Assembly (NCBI GenBank): GCA_023955635.1
Contig: JAMXHR010000010.1
Span: 806,001-870,000, forward strand
Length of the DNA stretch: 64,000 bases
DNA from: Methanosarcina sp. ERenArc_MAG2
GTDB lineage: Archaea; Halobacteriota; Methanosarcinia; Methanosarcinales; Methanosarcinaceae
Direction: 5' to 3'
A program made the position numbers and the translations under genes. The number at the start of each line of letters is the position of its first letter. Position 1 is the first letter of the stretch. The notes beneath the pieces are model-generated. The model was given only the letters and a program-made list of their open reading frames with translations, did no database searches and was not told where the DNA came from. Shown piece after piece: positions 37,482-47,416 of this stretch.

Positions 37482-39661
37482 ATGATAAATTCAAATGAAA
37501 CCGTAGCCGACATGGAAACCGTCGAGCTTGAGCCCTTGAGGGAAGACAAAAAGAAAATCTTCGAGGATATTCTGGAATATTTTGAAACCCATCAGAGAGG
37601 CTATATCAAGGTTCCCACTGGCTGGGGTAAGACCTTTCTTTCAAAACATATAATGAAAAAGTACTATGACGAAGGAAAAATTGTGCTTTTCCTGGTTTCT
37701 AAAAACAATCCTCTTCTTAGCCAGACTTATTACGACAGGAAGAAAAACAGGCCCCTTTTTCCCAATAGCGCTCTCCTCTCTTCTGAGAATAAGGCGGGTC
37801 GGAAGGAGCTTGCTGCAACTTTGAAATCTTTCGGGCAGGAAAAGAGTAAAGGTTTTGTGCTTTTCGCCTCTTTGCAGACAGTACTCGGAAAGCAGAGTTC
37901 TGAGATAAAAGAGCTGATTCTTGAATTTGCCGACCTTGCAATCGTGGACGAAATCCACAATTTCATCAATAACAGAGGAAATGATTTTCTCAATGAGTTA
38001 GGGACAAAAATTCTGGGAATGACTGCAACCCCGTTCCAGGGTGTGGTCGGAAATGTCAAGTTCGTGGATGAAATTGCAGGGGATATGAGGGAAATCTACG
38101 CAAAAACCCTTCCTGAGTGCATCCTGGACGAAGAGCTTGCGCCCCTCAAATATACTATTGCCGAGAGTTCGGAAGATATCTTTGAAATCTTTGACTTTGA
38201 AAAAGGGTTGGATGAGCTTGATAAACAGGACCTTTTCCTTGACTGCAGCACTGCCGATAAGTTGAAAAAGGTAATCAGAAGAACTCAGCTTGCAAAAGAT
38301 GTGTACGATTCGATGGTCAAACAGAGGAGTGCAAAGACTCTCGTCTTTTGCGCCCCTGTCCGAAAGCGTGTCTACGGAGCCGGTGCACTCGGCGAGAAAA
38401 TTAATGCGTTTCATGCAAAGCTCACCGCCTCGGTCTTCAATGGGGAAATTTCGGCCCCGGAATTAGAACAGGACCCTGACCCTGTCCTGCCTGCTGATTT
38501 TGAGAATTATACCCCTGAAGGAGAGTTCAGAGATGCGGCTTTTATGACCTCCGAATTGCCCAAAGATGAACAAAGTGCCCTCCTTGCAGCTTTCAGGGAA
38601 ATCGGAAAACCCCCTATGTTCTCTGCACCGTAGGCATGCTGATTGAAGGTTTTGATTTTCCGGGGCTTGAAGCCCTTGTCCTGCTGCGGCCCACCCTGAG
38701 CATGCGGCTTTTTGAACAGCAGGTAGGAAGGATTACAAGGCTTTCTCCGCTATCGGGAAAGCAGCAGGGAAGCATCTTTGAGATTTCGGACAGTATTGAC
38801 TCTCTCTACCAGCGCTTTGGGGAAGGGGTCTTTAACGGGGAAAAGGTTGATCAGGTTCAGATGCTCCAGCCCGAGATCCGCCTTGATGAGCTTTTCTCAG
38901 AAGGCGATGCAGCAAGGGCGATTGAGGAAGGAAAGATAGAGATTAATAAAGTGGACTTTGGCACCCTCATAAAAAACAAAGGAAAAGATACTCAACTCAG
39001 GGAAGTGCCTGTAAGGCTTCCTCCGACCGACATACGGGCAAAATACTTCTCACGCCTGCTCGCGCTGACCGAGGAAAAAGATATTGGAGCTTTTGAGCGG
39101 GAAAAGCGGGAACTTATGCGGGCTGTCCTGAGGTTCAGGATCAGGGAACTCAGGGACGCAGAAGAATTTTCAAACCTTTCAGGCCGCATAAATAAGCTCA
39201 AACGAGAAGCCTATGAAGACCGCAGGCTAGGAGACGTTTCGAGGCAGCATAAACCCAAGGTTTTTGGGGAGGTTGAGTGGTTGCTGAAACTTCAGGCCTT
39301 AAATTCCCTCAAGTATGAAGGTTCACGCCTCTCGCTTCCCGAGAAAAATCGCATCCTGAAAACCCTTGGTTTCGAACCAGATTTCCGAAAGATCGAAAGT
39401 TACAGGCTTAAATGCCTTAAACTCGGTTCTGCCCAGAAGACCATTCCGGATCTTGTAAAAGTGCTCGGGTTCGTAAGCCGTCTGTCGTCTTCGGAAACAT
39501 ACCAGTTTCTCGATAAAAAGAAGAAGGAGCAGTGGAAACGGGAGTTTCTGCCTGCGGTTTACTGGGGTTTCTGCTTCATTGACGATTCTCCCGAAATCAG
39601 GGAACTTTTTGAGTCTACGGACTGGGACAGGCGGGTCAAAAACATTATCAGGCAGAAGTGA
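37482..39661 (+). CDS. DEAD/DEAH-box helicase family protein, frameshifted
   Basis: About 727 residues of an SF2 helicase. IKVPTGWGKTFLSKHIM is Walker A (motif I), LAIVDEIHNF motif II (DEIH), and GMTATPFQGV motif III. The frame stops at 38633 after GKPPMFSAP. One C restored in the run at 38610-38614 gives GKPPYVLCTVGMLIEGFDFPG, followed by the helicase C motifs RLFEQQVGRITRLSP. The C-terminal ~200 residues are charged and helical. ATG 37482 (MINSNETVADMETVELE) has AAGGA upstream; an upstream start at 37350 is possible. A nucleic-acid repair or remodelling role of the RadD kind is inferred. Confidence 0.82.
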
Positions 39662-39691
39662 TTTTTTTCAGCAATTTTTTGGGGGAAATTT

Positions 39692-39755
39692 GACGCAGTT
39701 CCAAAATAAAGTGGTGAATGTAAAGTTAAAAATCACTCTATTTTGGAACAGAGTC
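39692..39755. repeat. 64-bp palindromic MITE-like element
   Basis: GACGCAGTTCCAAAATAAAGTG at the left is complemented by CACTCTATTTTGGAACAGAGTC at the right with few mismatches, around a TGAATGTAAAGTTAAAAAT loop. The core resembles 25366-25432. It lies 30 bases after the helicase stop. The rest of the gap to 40283 holds the repeat at 39773 and no gene. Confidence 0.65.
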
Positions 39756-39772
39756 GTGTGAAGAAAAAGTAA

Positions 39773-39877
39773 TAGGGTCCTCAAAAAATGATCCGTTTTT
39801 TAAGGGTTATTGAGCTGTATCTACAAGATAAAAATGGTTCTAATGCTCCCCGATAAAAGTACATTTGTTTAAGAATT
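39773..39877. repeat. dispersed ~105-bp repeat, copy 1
   Basis: Begins TAGGGTCCTCAAAAAATGAT, with TTTTTTAAGGGT, and ends near ATAAAAGTACAT. The same blocks in the same order and spacing occur at 63818-63926. No ORF. Confidence 0.65.
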
Positions 39878-40283
39878 TATTTATCATTTAACAGAATTAT
39901 TCTTCTCAATTTACAGATTAAAAATGTTTTACTCCTGATTTTTAACATTAAATTTCTTTGGCGCAAGACAGTTTTGTATTTGAGTTTTTACGATGAAAGA
40001 ATAATGTCAGTTTTTAGAATAATGTCAGTTTTTAGAAGATATCTGCGGGAAGTGGGATTCAGAATAAATAATGTTATTTAACCAGCTGCTGTTTCTTCTG
40101 AAGTATGAAGCTTTACTTCAACAATGTTTATATGTGGGAAGGAATTACAGTAGATTGATTTTTCCAGACGTTTTATCTTACTGATAAAATCACTCACTAT
40201 ATCGTGATATGTAGAGACATAGCATTCATGCATTGAAATTCATAACTGAAAACAGTTTCACGAATCAAAGGAAGGTCCTTTTA

Positions 40284-41585
40284 ATGAAATACTGGCAGCC
40301 GAAATATGAAACGATGGATTCCGAAGAACTGAAGAGACTGCAGCTGAAACGCCTGCAACAGAGCGTAAAGCTGGTCTATGACAATGTTCCCTTTTACAGG
40401 CAGAACTTCACGGAGGCAGGAGTAACTCCTGATGATATCAAGACCCTCGAAGACATCCGTAAATTGCCTTTTACAAAGAAAACAGACCTCCGGGACAACT
40501 ATCCATTCGGGCTTTTTGCTGCCAGAAAAGAAGATATCGTACGTATCCATGCCTCTTCGGGGACTAGCGGGAAGCCCACTGTTGTCGGGTACACTGCAAA
40601 AGATATTGAAACATGGTCAGATATGATTGCTCGAAGCCTTACAATGATAGGGCTTTCAAAAGGCGACACTATTCAGAACTCCATGAACTACGGCCTCTTT
40701 ACAGGCGGCCTGGGCTTCCACTACGGTGTAGAAAGAATGGGCGCTATGGTTGTGCCTGCAGCAACAGGAAATACTGCAAGGCAGCTTGAGATGATGATCG
40801 ACTTCGGAGTAACTGCAGTCCACTGCACACCTTCCTATGCTTTTTACCTTGCAGAAACTGCAGAAGAACTGGACCTTGTAGACAAACTTTCTTTAAAGGC
40901 AGCTATATTCGGAGGAGAGCCCTGGTCGGAAAACACGCGGAAGCAGCTTGAAAAAAGGCTCAACCTCAAAGCCTACGACTGCTACGGCCTCTCGGAAATG
41001 TTCGGACCCGGGGTCGGTTTTGAGTGTCAGGAACAGAACGGCCTGCACATCTGGAGCGACAATTTCATTGTTGAAGTTCTGGACGAAAACGGAGAACAGG
41101 TCTCTGAAGGCGAAAAAGGTGAACTTGTCATCACTTCCATCAACAAAGAAGGTTTCTGCAATATAAGATACCGTACAGGCGACATGACGAAACTTCTTGA
41201 GTCCGAATGTGACTGTGGCAGGACAACTACTAGAATATCCCGCCTCCTCGGCAGAGCCGATGACATGCTGATAGTAAGAGGCATCAACGTTTTCCCTTCC
41301 CAGATCCAGGATGTTATCTCCCGAATTCCCCAGGTGGGGGAACATTTCCAGCTCATCCTTGACCGCAACAAACACATGCTCGATGAACTCACAATCGAAG
41401 TCGAACTTGAAGAAAATGCCTTTACAGGCGACCTCAAAGATCTGAAAGCCGTCCAGAACCACGTCCAGCACGAACTCAAAGCTGTCCTGAATATCCGCAC
41501 AAATGTAGAGCTACTGGAAAAAGGCAGCATCGAGAGGACCGCAGGAAAGGCAAAGAGAATAATTGACAGGCGGCCTCAGATCTGA
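40284..41585 (+). CDS. paaK: phenylacetate-CoA ligase family protein
   Basis: A 433-residue adenylate-forming enzyme. ATG 40284 follows GGAAGG and starts the conserved MKYWQPKYETM. IHASSGTSGKPTVVGYT is the AMP-binding P-loop. YDCYGLSEMFGPGVGFECQE, YRTGDMTKL and DDMLIVRGINVFPSQI are the other ANL motifs. It activates aryl acids such as phenylacetate or indoleacetate with ATP and CoA. In methanogens it may act with indolepyruvate-type oxidoreductases in aromatic amino acid metabolism. No partner genes are adjacent. Confidence 0.92.
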   Translation: MKYWQPKYETMDSEELKRLQLKRLQQSVKLVYDNVPFYRQNFTEAGVTPDDIKTLEDIRKLPFTKKTDLRDNYPFGLFAARKEDIVRIHASSGTSGKPTVVGYTAKDIETWSDMIARSLTMIGLSKGDTIQNSMNYGLFTGGLGFHYGVERMGAMVVPAATGNTARQLEMMIDFGVTAVHCTPSYAFYLAETAEELDLVDKLSLKAAIFGGEPWSENTRKQLEKRLNLKAYDCYGLSEMFGPGVGFECQEQNGLHIWSDNFIVEVLDENGEQVSEGEKGELVITSINKEGFCNIRYRTGDMTKLLESECDCGRTTTRISRLLGRADDMLIVRGINVFPSQIQDVISRIPQVGEHFQLILDRNKHMLDELTIEVELEENAFTGDLKDLKAVQNHVQHELKAVLNIRTNVELLEKGSIERTAGKAKRIIDRRPQI

Positions 41586-41779
41586 ATTTATTGGCTCTAA
41601 ATCTTTTCTTTTAAATTATTTAAAACTGGAAACTGTTGTGCAGTTTCCGGCAACTTTTTTATTCCGATCTATAAGGAGAATTAAATGCTCTTTATAAGGA
41701 AAAAACGTTCCCTAAAATTTAAAAGCTATTTTGTACAGGCATATTGATGAAACCGGAATCATCTCACCACTCGAAAATA

Positions 41780-41985
41780 GAAGAGATAATTCATTGGTCA
41801 TCGGTTAAGGAATTTTCTTGCCTGAAAGTTATCGATTTTGCACCAAAAGGCTGCCTTAAATTTTGGTCTTTTTGCATGAAATCGATACCTCGTTCCAACC
41901 CACAATATGATAAAATTTTTGAGAACTGTTGCGAGAATGGAGACAATTTGTCACGATTCCTCACTTAACCGAAGAAGCATGAAAG
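41780..41985 (+). pseudogene. 5' fragment of a transposase locus related to 61131-61745
   Basis: ATTGGTCATCGGTTAAGGAA, then TTTTCTTGC and TATCGATTTT, through GATTCCTCACTTAACCGAAG, match the reverse complement of 61560-61745. The translated end (CHDSSLNRRSMK) matches YHDSSLNRRRMK of that locus. The rest of the gene is gone. It lies in the 548-base gap 41586-42133. Confidence 0.65.
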
Positions 41986-42011
41986 ATCACTTAAAAGATG
42001 AACCAATTCTC

Positions 42012-42173
42012 AAAGATCAAGCATGCGGCCACTCCACCCTAAAGAGGCTGTCTGACAATTCAATTTCAGGGCAAAAACATGTGAAAAATAAGGCATATAA
42101 AGCCTTTAAACTGAAAAAGAAGGAATCTTTTAATTAGTGGGAGTAATTATCGGACAGCCTGTAAAGGTCAGGG
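42012..42173. repeat. remnant pair of IS1182-like terminal repeats
   Basis: Left: GCGGCCACTCCACCCTAAAG and AGGCTGTCTGACAATT. Right: GTAATTATCGGACAGCCTGT. Both resemble the 54-bp ends of the element at 53405-55199 (GTAATTGTCGGACAGC). The pair may be a non-autonomous derivative 162 bases long. Confidence 0.5.
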
Positions 42174-42445
42174 TATTCGTGACCCTCTGCGCTCCCATAG
42201 TAATAAACAGTAGCTTTTTTTGTATTTTCTGTAGATAAAATTGCGCACGTTTTTGCAAATATGTAGGCTAAATCCGTTTCATTGGATAAGCAAGAATAGC
42301 ATAGTTCAAGTAAGGAATCAGGAGAAATCGAGTTTTCTGTCGAAAAATGGGTGGCAAGGTCAACTGCACTATTAAGATTGCCTTTTTCAGACTGCAGGAA
42401 TTCATCTACAGTTTTCAGGAGTTCTTTTATCAGAGGATTCTCCAT
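42134..42445 (-). CDS. small hypothetical protein
   Basis: A 103-residue helical protein (IKELLKTVDEFLQSEKGNLNSAVDLATHF, then SPDSLLELCYSCLSNETDLAYIFAKTCAIL). Not recognised. Its last residues (YRLSDNYSH) are encoded by the IS1182-like repeat end, so the original C-terminus may have been replaced. Confidence 0.5.
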   Translation of the reverse strand: MENPLIKELLKTVDEFLQSEKGNLNSAVDLATHFSTENSISPDSLLELCYSCLSNETDLAYIFAKTCAILSTENTKKATVYYYGSAEGHEYPDLYRLSDNYSH

Positions 42446-42585
42446 TTGTAAGCCTACCTGAACAGAATCTTAACCGAAAAAATGAGTTTTTTCATTTAAT
42501 GTTGTGGAACATATAAATAATTTTTTATATTGTACGAAAGATAACGGTTTATAGGAATATAATAAAAATTTGTTTTTGTGATACA

Positions 42586-43035
42586 ATGAAAATCCTAAAA
42601 ACCTTCTCCCGCCTCTATATAAACGACCTTAACTCTGCCCTTGAATTTTACGAAGAACTCTTGGGCACATCGGCAGCCATGCGTTTTGAAATTCCGCAAA
42701 TCGGCCTGGAACTGGCTCAGATAGGAGATATTTTGCTCATAGCCGGCTCAGAAGAAGCTTTGAAACCTTTCAGAAGCACGCAGGCTACTTTTCTTGTTGA
42801 TTCGCTCAATGAATTCAAAGTTTATCTGGAAGAGAAAGGAGCAGAAATTCTCAGGGGGCCGACAAAAGTTCCGACCGGCAGGAATATAACAGTAAGGCAT
42901 CCTGATGGATCGGTAATAGAATACGTGGAACACTCAAAAAAGAATGAGGGAATGATTCTTTCATTCCCGCAGATTGAATTCCGGAAACCCAGGATAATAC
43001 ACAGGTGCCAAGATGTATATATCTTTAAAGAGTAA
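42586..43035 (+). CDS. glyoxalase/VOC-fold protein
   Basis: A 149-residue protein. FSRLYINDLNSALEFYEELLG is the first VOC half, ATFLVDSLNEFKVYLEEKGAEILRGPTKVPTGRNITVRHPDGSVIEYVEH the second, with a terminal Glu that could bind metal. VOC proteins are metal enzymes or drug-binding proteins; the reaction is unknown. The last ~25 residues after the VOC fold (MILSFPQIEFRKPR...) are unusual. The MprF-like gene follows on the same strand 58 bases later. Confidence 0.78.
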   Translation: MKILKTFSRLYINDLNSALEFYEELLGTSAAMRFEIPQIGLELAQIGDILLIAGSEEALKPFRSTQATFLVDSLNEFKVYLEEKGAEILRGPTKVPTGRNITVRHPDGSVIEYVEHSKKNEGMILSFPQIEFRKPRIIHRCQDVYIFKE

Positions 43036-43093
43036 TTTAATCTGTTGAAAAATTATTACAAAAGGATGAAATATAAGAAAAACGCTGGTCTCG

Positions 43094-45669
43094 ATGATGG
43101 CTAAAGGACGTATGCAGGAAAAAAGCTCTAAATTAAAGAGCTTGCTCAGTTATCTCTTACCGATTATTATATTTTCCCTGGCTCTGTGGACCCTGGATAA
43201 ACAGATACACCATTTACACTCGAGAGATATTATAAAAAATATTGCAAGCGTTCCCCTGAGCCATATAGAGCTTGCATTTTTTTAACTTTCTTGAGCTATC
43301 TTGCTTTGACAGGTTATGATTACCTTGCAGTCCGCAATATAAATAATTCAATTCCTTATAAACGGACTGCCATGATTTCATTCATAAGTACATCAATCAG
43401 TTACAACATAGGTTTTAACTTTTTAACCGGAAGCTCTCTCCGTTACAGGCTGTATTCGAGGTACGGGCTAACACTGGCCCAGATCTGGGAAATTATAATT
43501 TTTTGCATTTTCACCTTCTGGGTCGGCTTTTGTTTTGTTGCAGGCTTGCTTTTCACATTTTATCCGGTTAAATTATCAATTTACATGCCTGAGATTCCTG
43601 TTCCGTTAAATATAATTGGAATTCTGTTACTACTGTTTCTTGCTGTTTATTTCTTTTTTCATTCAGGAAGCGGGGTCTTGAGATAAAAGGATACCAGATC
43701 AAGCTCCCTGAACCAAAAATCGCGTTCTTACAACTTGCCTTATCCTCAGTAGACTATCTGCTTTCAGGGAGCATAATCTATTTCCTTCTGCCCTCAAACC
43801 CGCAACTTACCCTGCTTCACGTATTTGTGTTCTTTGCACTGGCGCAGATCATAGGGCTGATAAGTACTGTCCCTGGAGGACTCGGGGTTTTTGAAACCCT
43901 TATGTTATTCATGCTGGAGCCGTACTTCGATAAAGTTGATATAATAAGGCCTCTTTTGCTCTTCAGGGCAATTTACTATTTTATTCCGTTTCTGTTTGGA
44001 TTCCTGGCCCTTATAATATATGAATTTGAAGAGAGAGAAATATTCCTGAAAAAAATTGGGAAAGCTACATATTCAAGCCTATCCGAGCTAACGCCCCAGA
44101 TTTTGTCAATTCTGATCTTTTTGGAGGTATCTCCCTCCTTTTTCCGGAGCCCTGCCTTCAAACCCTAAATATGTGCATGACATCACTTACATTGTCCCCC
44201 TTTCCCTTATTGAAGCTTCCAGACTTTTCGGCAGCATAATGGGCGTATTACTCCTGCTCCTGGCAAATGGACTCTGGAAAAGAATCGATGGGGCTTATGT
44301 GATCTCCCTTGCTGTCCTTTTTCTGGGCGGGATTTTTGCTTTCCTGAAAGACTTTGATTATTATGAGGCAGTTGTTCTTTTTACCATGTTCGTCTTATTA
44401 CTCCCCTGCAGGAAATACTTTTACAGAAAATCCTCGCTTTTGCACCAGTCTTTTAGCAGGGAGAATATAATTGCTATATCTCTGGTGCTTGTAAGCTTCG
44501 TGTGGCTCGGGTTTTTTTCATACAGGCACGTAGAGTATTCAAACGAACTCTGGTGGCAATTCGGGATTAATTCCCAGGCATCCAGCTTTTTAAGGGCTAC
44601 AGTTGGAGTTTTTTCTTACTTTTTGTTTTTGGGATCGCAAAGATGTTGAGTCCCTTTTCCAGGGATATTCACCTTCCTGAAAAAGAGGATCTGGAGCTTG
44701 CAAAAACTATTCTCACCCACAGTCAGGAAACCTGGGGAAACCTGGTATTTACCGGAGACAAATATCTGCTTTTTGATGATGAAAAAAAGGCTTTTTTAAT
44801 GTACGGGGTTTCCGGCCGGACCTGGATTTCAATGGGAGATATCGTCGGGACGGATGGTCAGGCAAAAGAGCTAATCTGGGATTTTTATGAAATGAGTAAA
44901 CTGCATCAGGGCAGAGCTGCTTTTTATGAAGTGGGCGAAAAATATATTCCCGTTTTTCTTGACCTTGGCCTGACCCTGATCAAAATAGGGGAGGAAGCAA
45001 AAGTGCCACTCGATTCTTTCACGCTGGAAGGAAGTGCAAGCAAAGACTTCCGATATACAGTAAAGAACGTGGAGAAAAAGGGATACAAGTTTGAAATTGT
45101 CTCTCCGGAAGGGGTTCCCGCCCTCCTGCCTGAGCTTAAACGGATCTCGGATGCGTGGCTGGAAATAAAAGCCGGAAAGGAAAAGAGATTTTCAGTGGGC
45201 TTTTTGACGAGAAATACATGAGTCATTTCCCGGTTGCCCTTGTCAGGAACGAGACCGAAATTGTTGCTTTTGCAAATCTCTGGACAAGTACGGATAACGA
45301 AGAGATCAGTGTTGACCTTATGCGCCACAGTCCAGATGCCCCGGACAGGACAATGGAATACCTTTTTGTCAAGCTCATGCTCTGGGGAAAAGAAAAAGGA
45401 TACAGGCGTTTTTCCTCGGAATGGCTCCCCTCTCAGGGTTTGAAAAGAGGCAGTTTGCCCCTATATGGAATAAAATAGGATCGTTAATCTTTACTCACGG
45501 AGAACATTTTTATAATTACAAGGGACTCCGTGATTTTAAAGAGAAATTCAATCCTGTATGGAGCCCGAAATATATTGCCCTTCCCAAAGGATTCAAGCAA
45601 GGTCTTGCCTTAAAAGACATAGCAACCCTGATCTCAGGAGGAATGAAAGGGATTTTTTCAAAAGAATAA
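43094..45669 (+). pseudogene. MprF-like lysyl-lipid synthase/flippase, broken by about seven one-base gaps
   Basis: Read across frames, this is one ~858-residue protein, the length of bacterial MprF. The N-terminal half is a multi-span flippase domain (SISYNIGFNFLTGSSLRYRLYSRYG, ISTVPGGLGVFETLMLF). The C-terminal half is the DUF2156 aminoacyl-transfer domain (TWGNLVFTGDKYLLFDDEKKAFLMYGV, YNYKGLRDFKEKFNPVWSPKY). Each frame change is cured by one added base, at 43277-43283 (T), 43654-43659 (T), 44123 (G), 44139-44143 (T), 44626-44630 (T), 45201-45205 (T) and 45414 (C). There are no nonsense substitutions. Bacterial MprF adds Lys or Ala to phosphatidylglycerol and flips it, lowering surface negative charge. 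In an archaeon the acceptor would be archaetidylglycerol. Confidence 0.8.
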
Positions 45670-46764
45670 AAGAATGGCTTCCGCTTCCCGAGTTCCGCTA
45701 TATTTTCACCGAATCCTGAGTAAATTAAGTCTATACGTTTATGTCTAAAACTATATTTATTCTAAAAACTGTATTCTTTCTTATATTATTTGCCTGCGAA
45801 CCTTTCTTTCTAAACCATTCGCAGGTTGAAGTTTTCTTAACTTAAATCAGTTTTTCAAATTTGTTCAGGATCAAAAACATAAATTCCTTTGTGCCAGCCA
45901 GATATTTTTCTGTCCAAACGTCATCAAACTCCTGGAATGCTATGAGGAAAACGAATGATTATTATATTTATATTTGAATAAATTTATATTAGATTATTCA
46001 CTCAAAATAGCGCAGAGCAAATTATTTTTTTATAATGGTTTCTGAGGGCACTCGATAGAAATTAACGGATTAAAAGAAAAAATCATTGCAGTGATTAATG
46101 ATAATATTTTCGAAGTTTTAGTTCAATTTATCCTCATCTCCGATATGACTTCTCCACCCTGGTTGCACATGAATAGATCGAGAAAAAATTCATCGGCATC
46201 AGAATTATGCTTGACTAAACAAAAAAATTGGAATTATCCTGAACAGATAATTCGGGTTTTTTTGGTTACACCTTGGTTCCCAAATAGCTTTTTTCGAGAA
46301 TCCGGGCCCTTTCATTACCCTGGGGCTTTTCAAGGCTAATAGTTATAAACCCCGAAAGCTGGCATTCAGCCAGATCTTTAACAGGACACATATCAAATCA
46401 GTTTTCTTTCAAGCAGCCGTCTTACCTAATTATGATAAGTACATGATTGTTAAGAAAAGCTTTTATATTTAGTCATGGAGGTACTTCACCGAAAATTTGG
46501 CGGAAACCTCCAATATATTCAATAAGTGAGTTTCTTTCGAGTTTTGTGAAAAACTGTAACCCAAATTTGCTCTGCCCGCCGTTGAGGCGGCTAGATTGAT
46601 TACGGACGCTTGTGGAGTTAAGAAGGCTCGACTAGCTCGTAAGCAGACATATTAGTGCAAAAACATTACCAGTTTCGGAAAAACACGACTTGACAGAAGT
46701 CTATCGAATGCAGAAGCAAATCATAATCACAAGCAAGGCGGGGCAGTCCCAGATCCGTCTTCCG
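45670..46764. other. long intergenic region with hairpins, no gene seen
   Basis: About 1.1 kb with no convincing coding frame. It contains the terminator-like hairpin at 46231 and another possible stem at 46476-46510 (GGAGGT with ACCTCC). The stretch 46560-46740 (GCCCGCCGTTGAGGCGGC and following) could be the decayed end of an IS605-type element, but this is not firm. Confidence 0.35.
46231..46263 (+). terminator. terminator-like hairpin with T-run
   Basis: GAATTATC, loop CTGAACA, GATAATTC, then GGGTTTTTTT. The stem is perfect. It lies about 560 bases after the MprF-like gene, with no gene directly before it. Confidence 0.55.
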
Positions 46765-47031
46765 TAATTCAACCCTGAATCTTACCCATGATTCACCCTA
46801 TAATTTACAGTGATCCTGCCTGGGATCCAACCCAAACCCAACCTATGATCCAACAGGGGTTCTTCTGGATCAACCCAGAATCCAGCCTCGAATATACTGC
46901 GAATCCAACCCGGAATCCAGATTCGAAATCTGAACCCAACCCCGGATTCAACCCAGGAACCAACCTGGACATTGACCCCGGATCCAATCCAAGATCCAAC
47001 TCCGATCCACTCTTTACGGTCGTAAGAAATC
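46765..47031. repeat. degenerate tandem-repeat tract
   Basis: About 260 bases of imperfect short units around ATCCAACCC and GAATCCA. Both strands are open in frames of over 80 codons because the repeat lacks stops. On the plus strand this reads as Asn/Pro/Asp-rich residues (NPTRNPDSKSEPNPGFNPG). Probably non-coding low-complexity DNA. Confidence 0.55.
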
Positions 47032-47394
47032 ATGCAGATTATTAAGAAACCCCAGATAGATCTTGTCTTAAAAGCTTACGTACAGGTAACAGGACAAGAA
47101 ATAGAGCAAAAAGACAGATCCACCGACCAGCTTAAAATCCACAGTTTTTTAGAGGAATTTGAAACAGCAAATTTTGAAACCCAAAATCCTGAAATGAAAT
47201 TTTCCATTTCATCCAGTACCAGTACCCTATCTGGTAATAGATGCAAGGCTGAAGAACCAGGCTTAAATCTCCTGCAAGCTGCAGAGAGAAATTCTTTAAA
47301 TTTCAACCTTGATTTGAGCGAAAATGATTTGCGAGTCGTTCCTGGCGTAACAGAACACCTCTCCTGCCTGCTGATCCCGGCCAGTGGGAATTAA
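47032..47394 (+). CDS. hypothetical protein, uncertain
   Basis: A 120-residue frame with no recognised motif (MQIIKKPQIDLVLKAYVQVTG...). It sits between the tandem-repeat tract and the flippase gene and overlaps the upstream edge of the latter. Weak evidence for being real. Confidence 0.3.
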   Translation: MQIIKKPQIDLVLKAYVQVTGQEIEQKDRSTDQLKIHSFLEEFETANFETQNPEMKFSISSSTSTLSGNRCKAEEPGLNLLQAAERNSLNFNLDLSENDLRVVPGVTEHLSCLLIPASGN

Positions 47395-47416
47395 GGGCAA
47401 TAAAACGGTGTTAATA

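Noticed and set aside
46091..46339. 82-residue open frame before the terminator-like hairpin
   Set aside because: No recognisable motif or start signal, and it runs through the hairpin.
46560..46760. Possible IS605 TnpB 3' end
   Set aside because: Only a GC-rich hairpin and basic residues hint at it; no TnpB motif could be read.
46782..47045. Long open frames on both strands
   Set aside because: They exist only because the repeated units lack stop codons; composition is low-complexity and no domain is seen.
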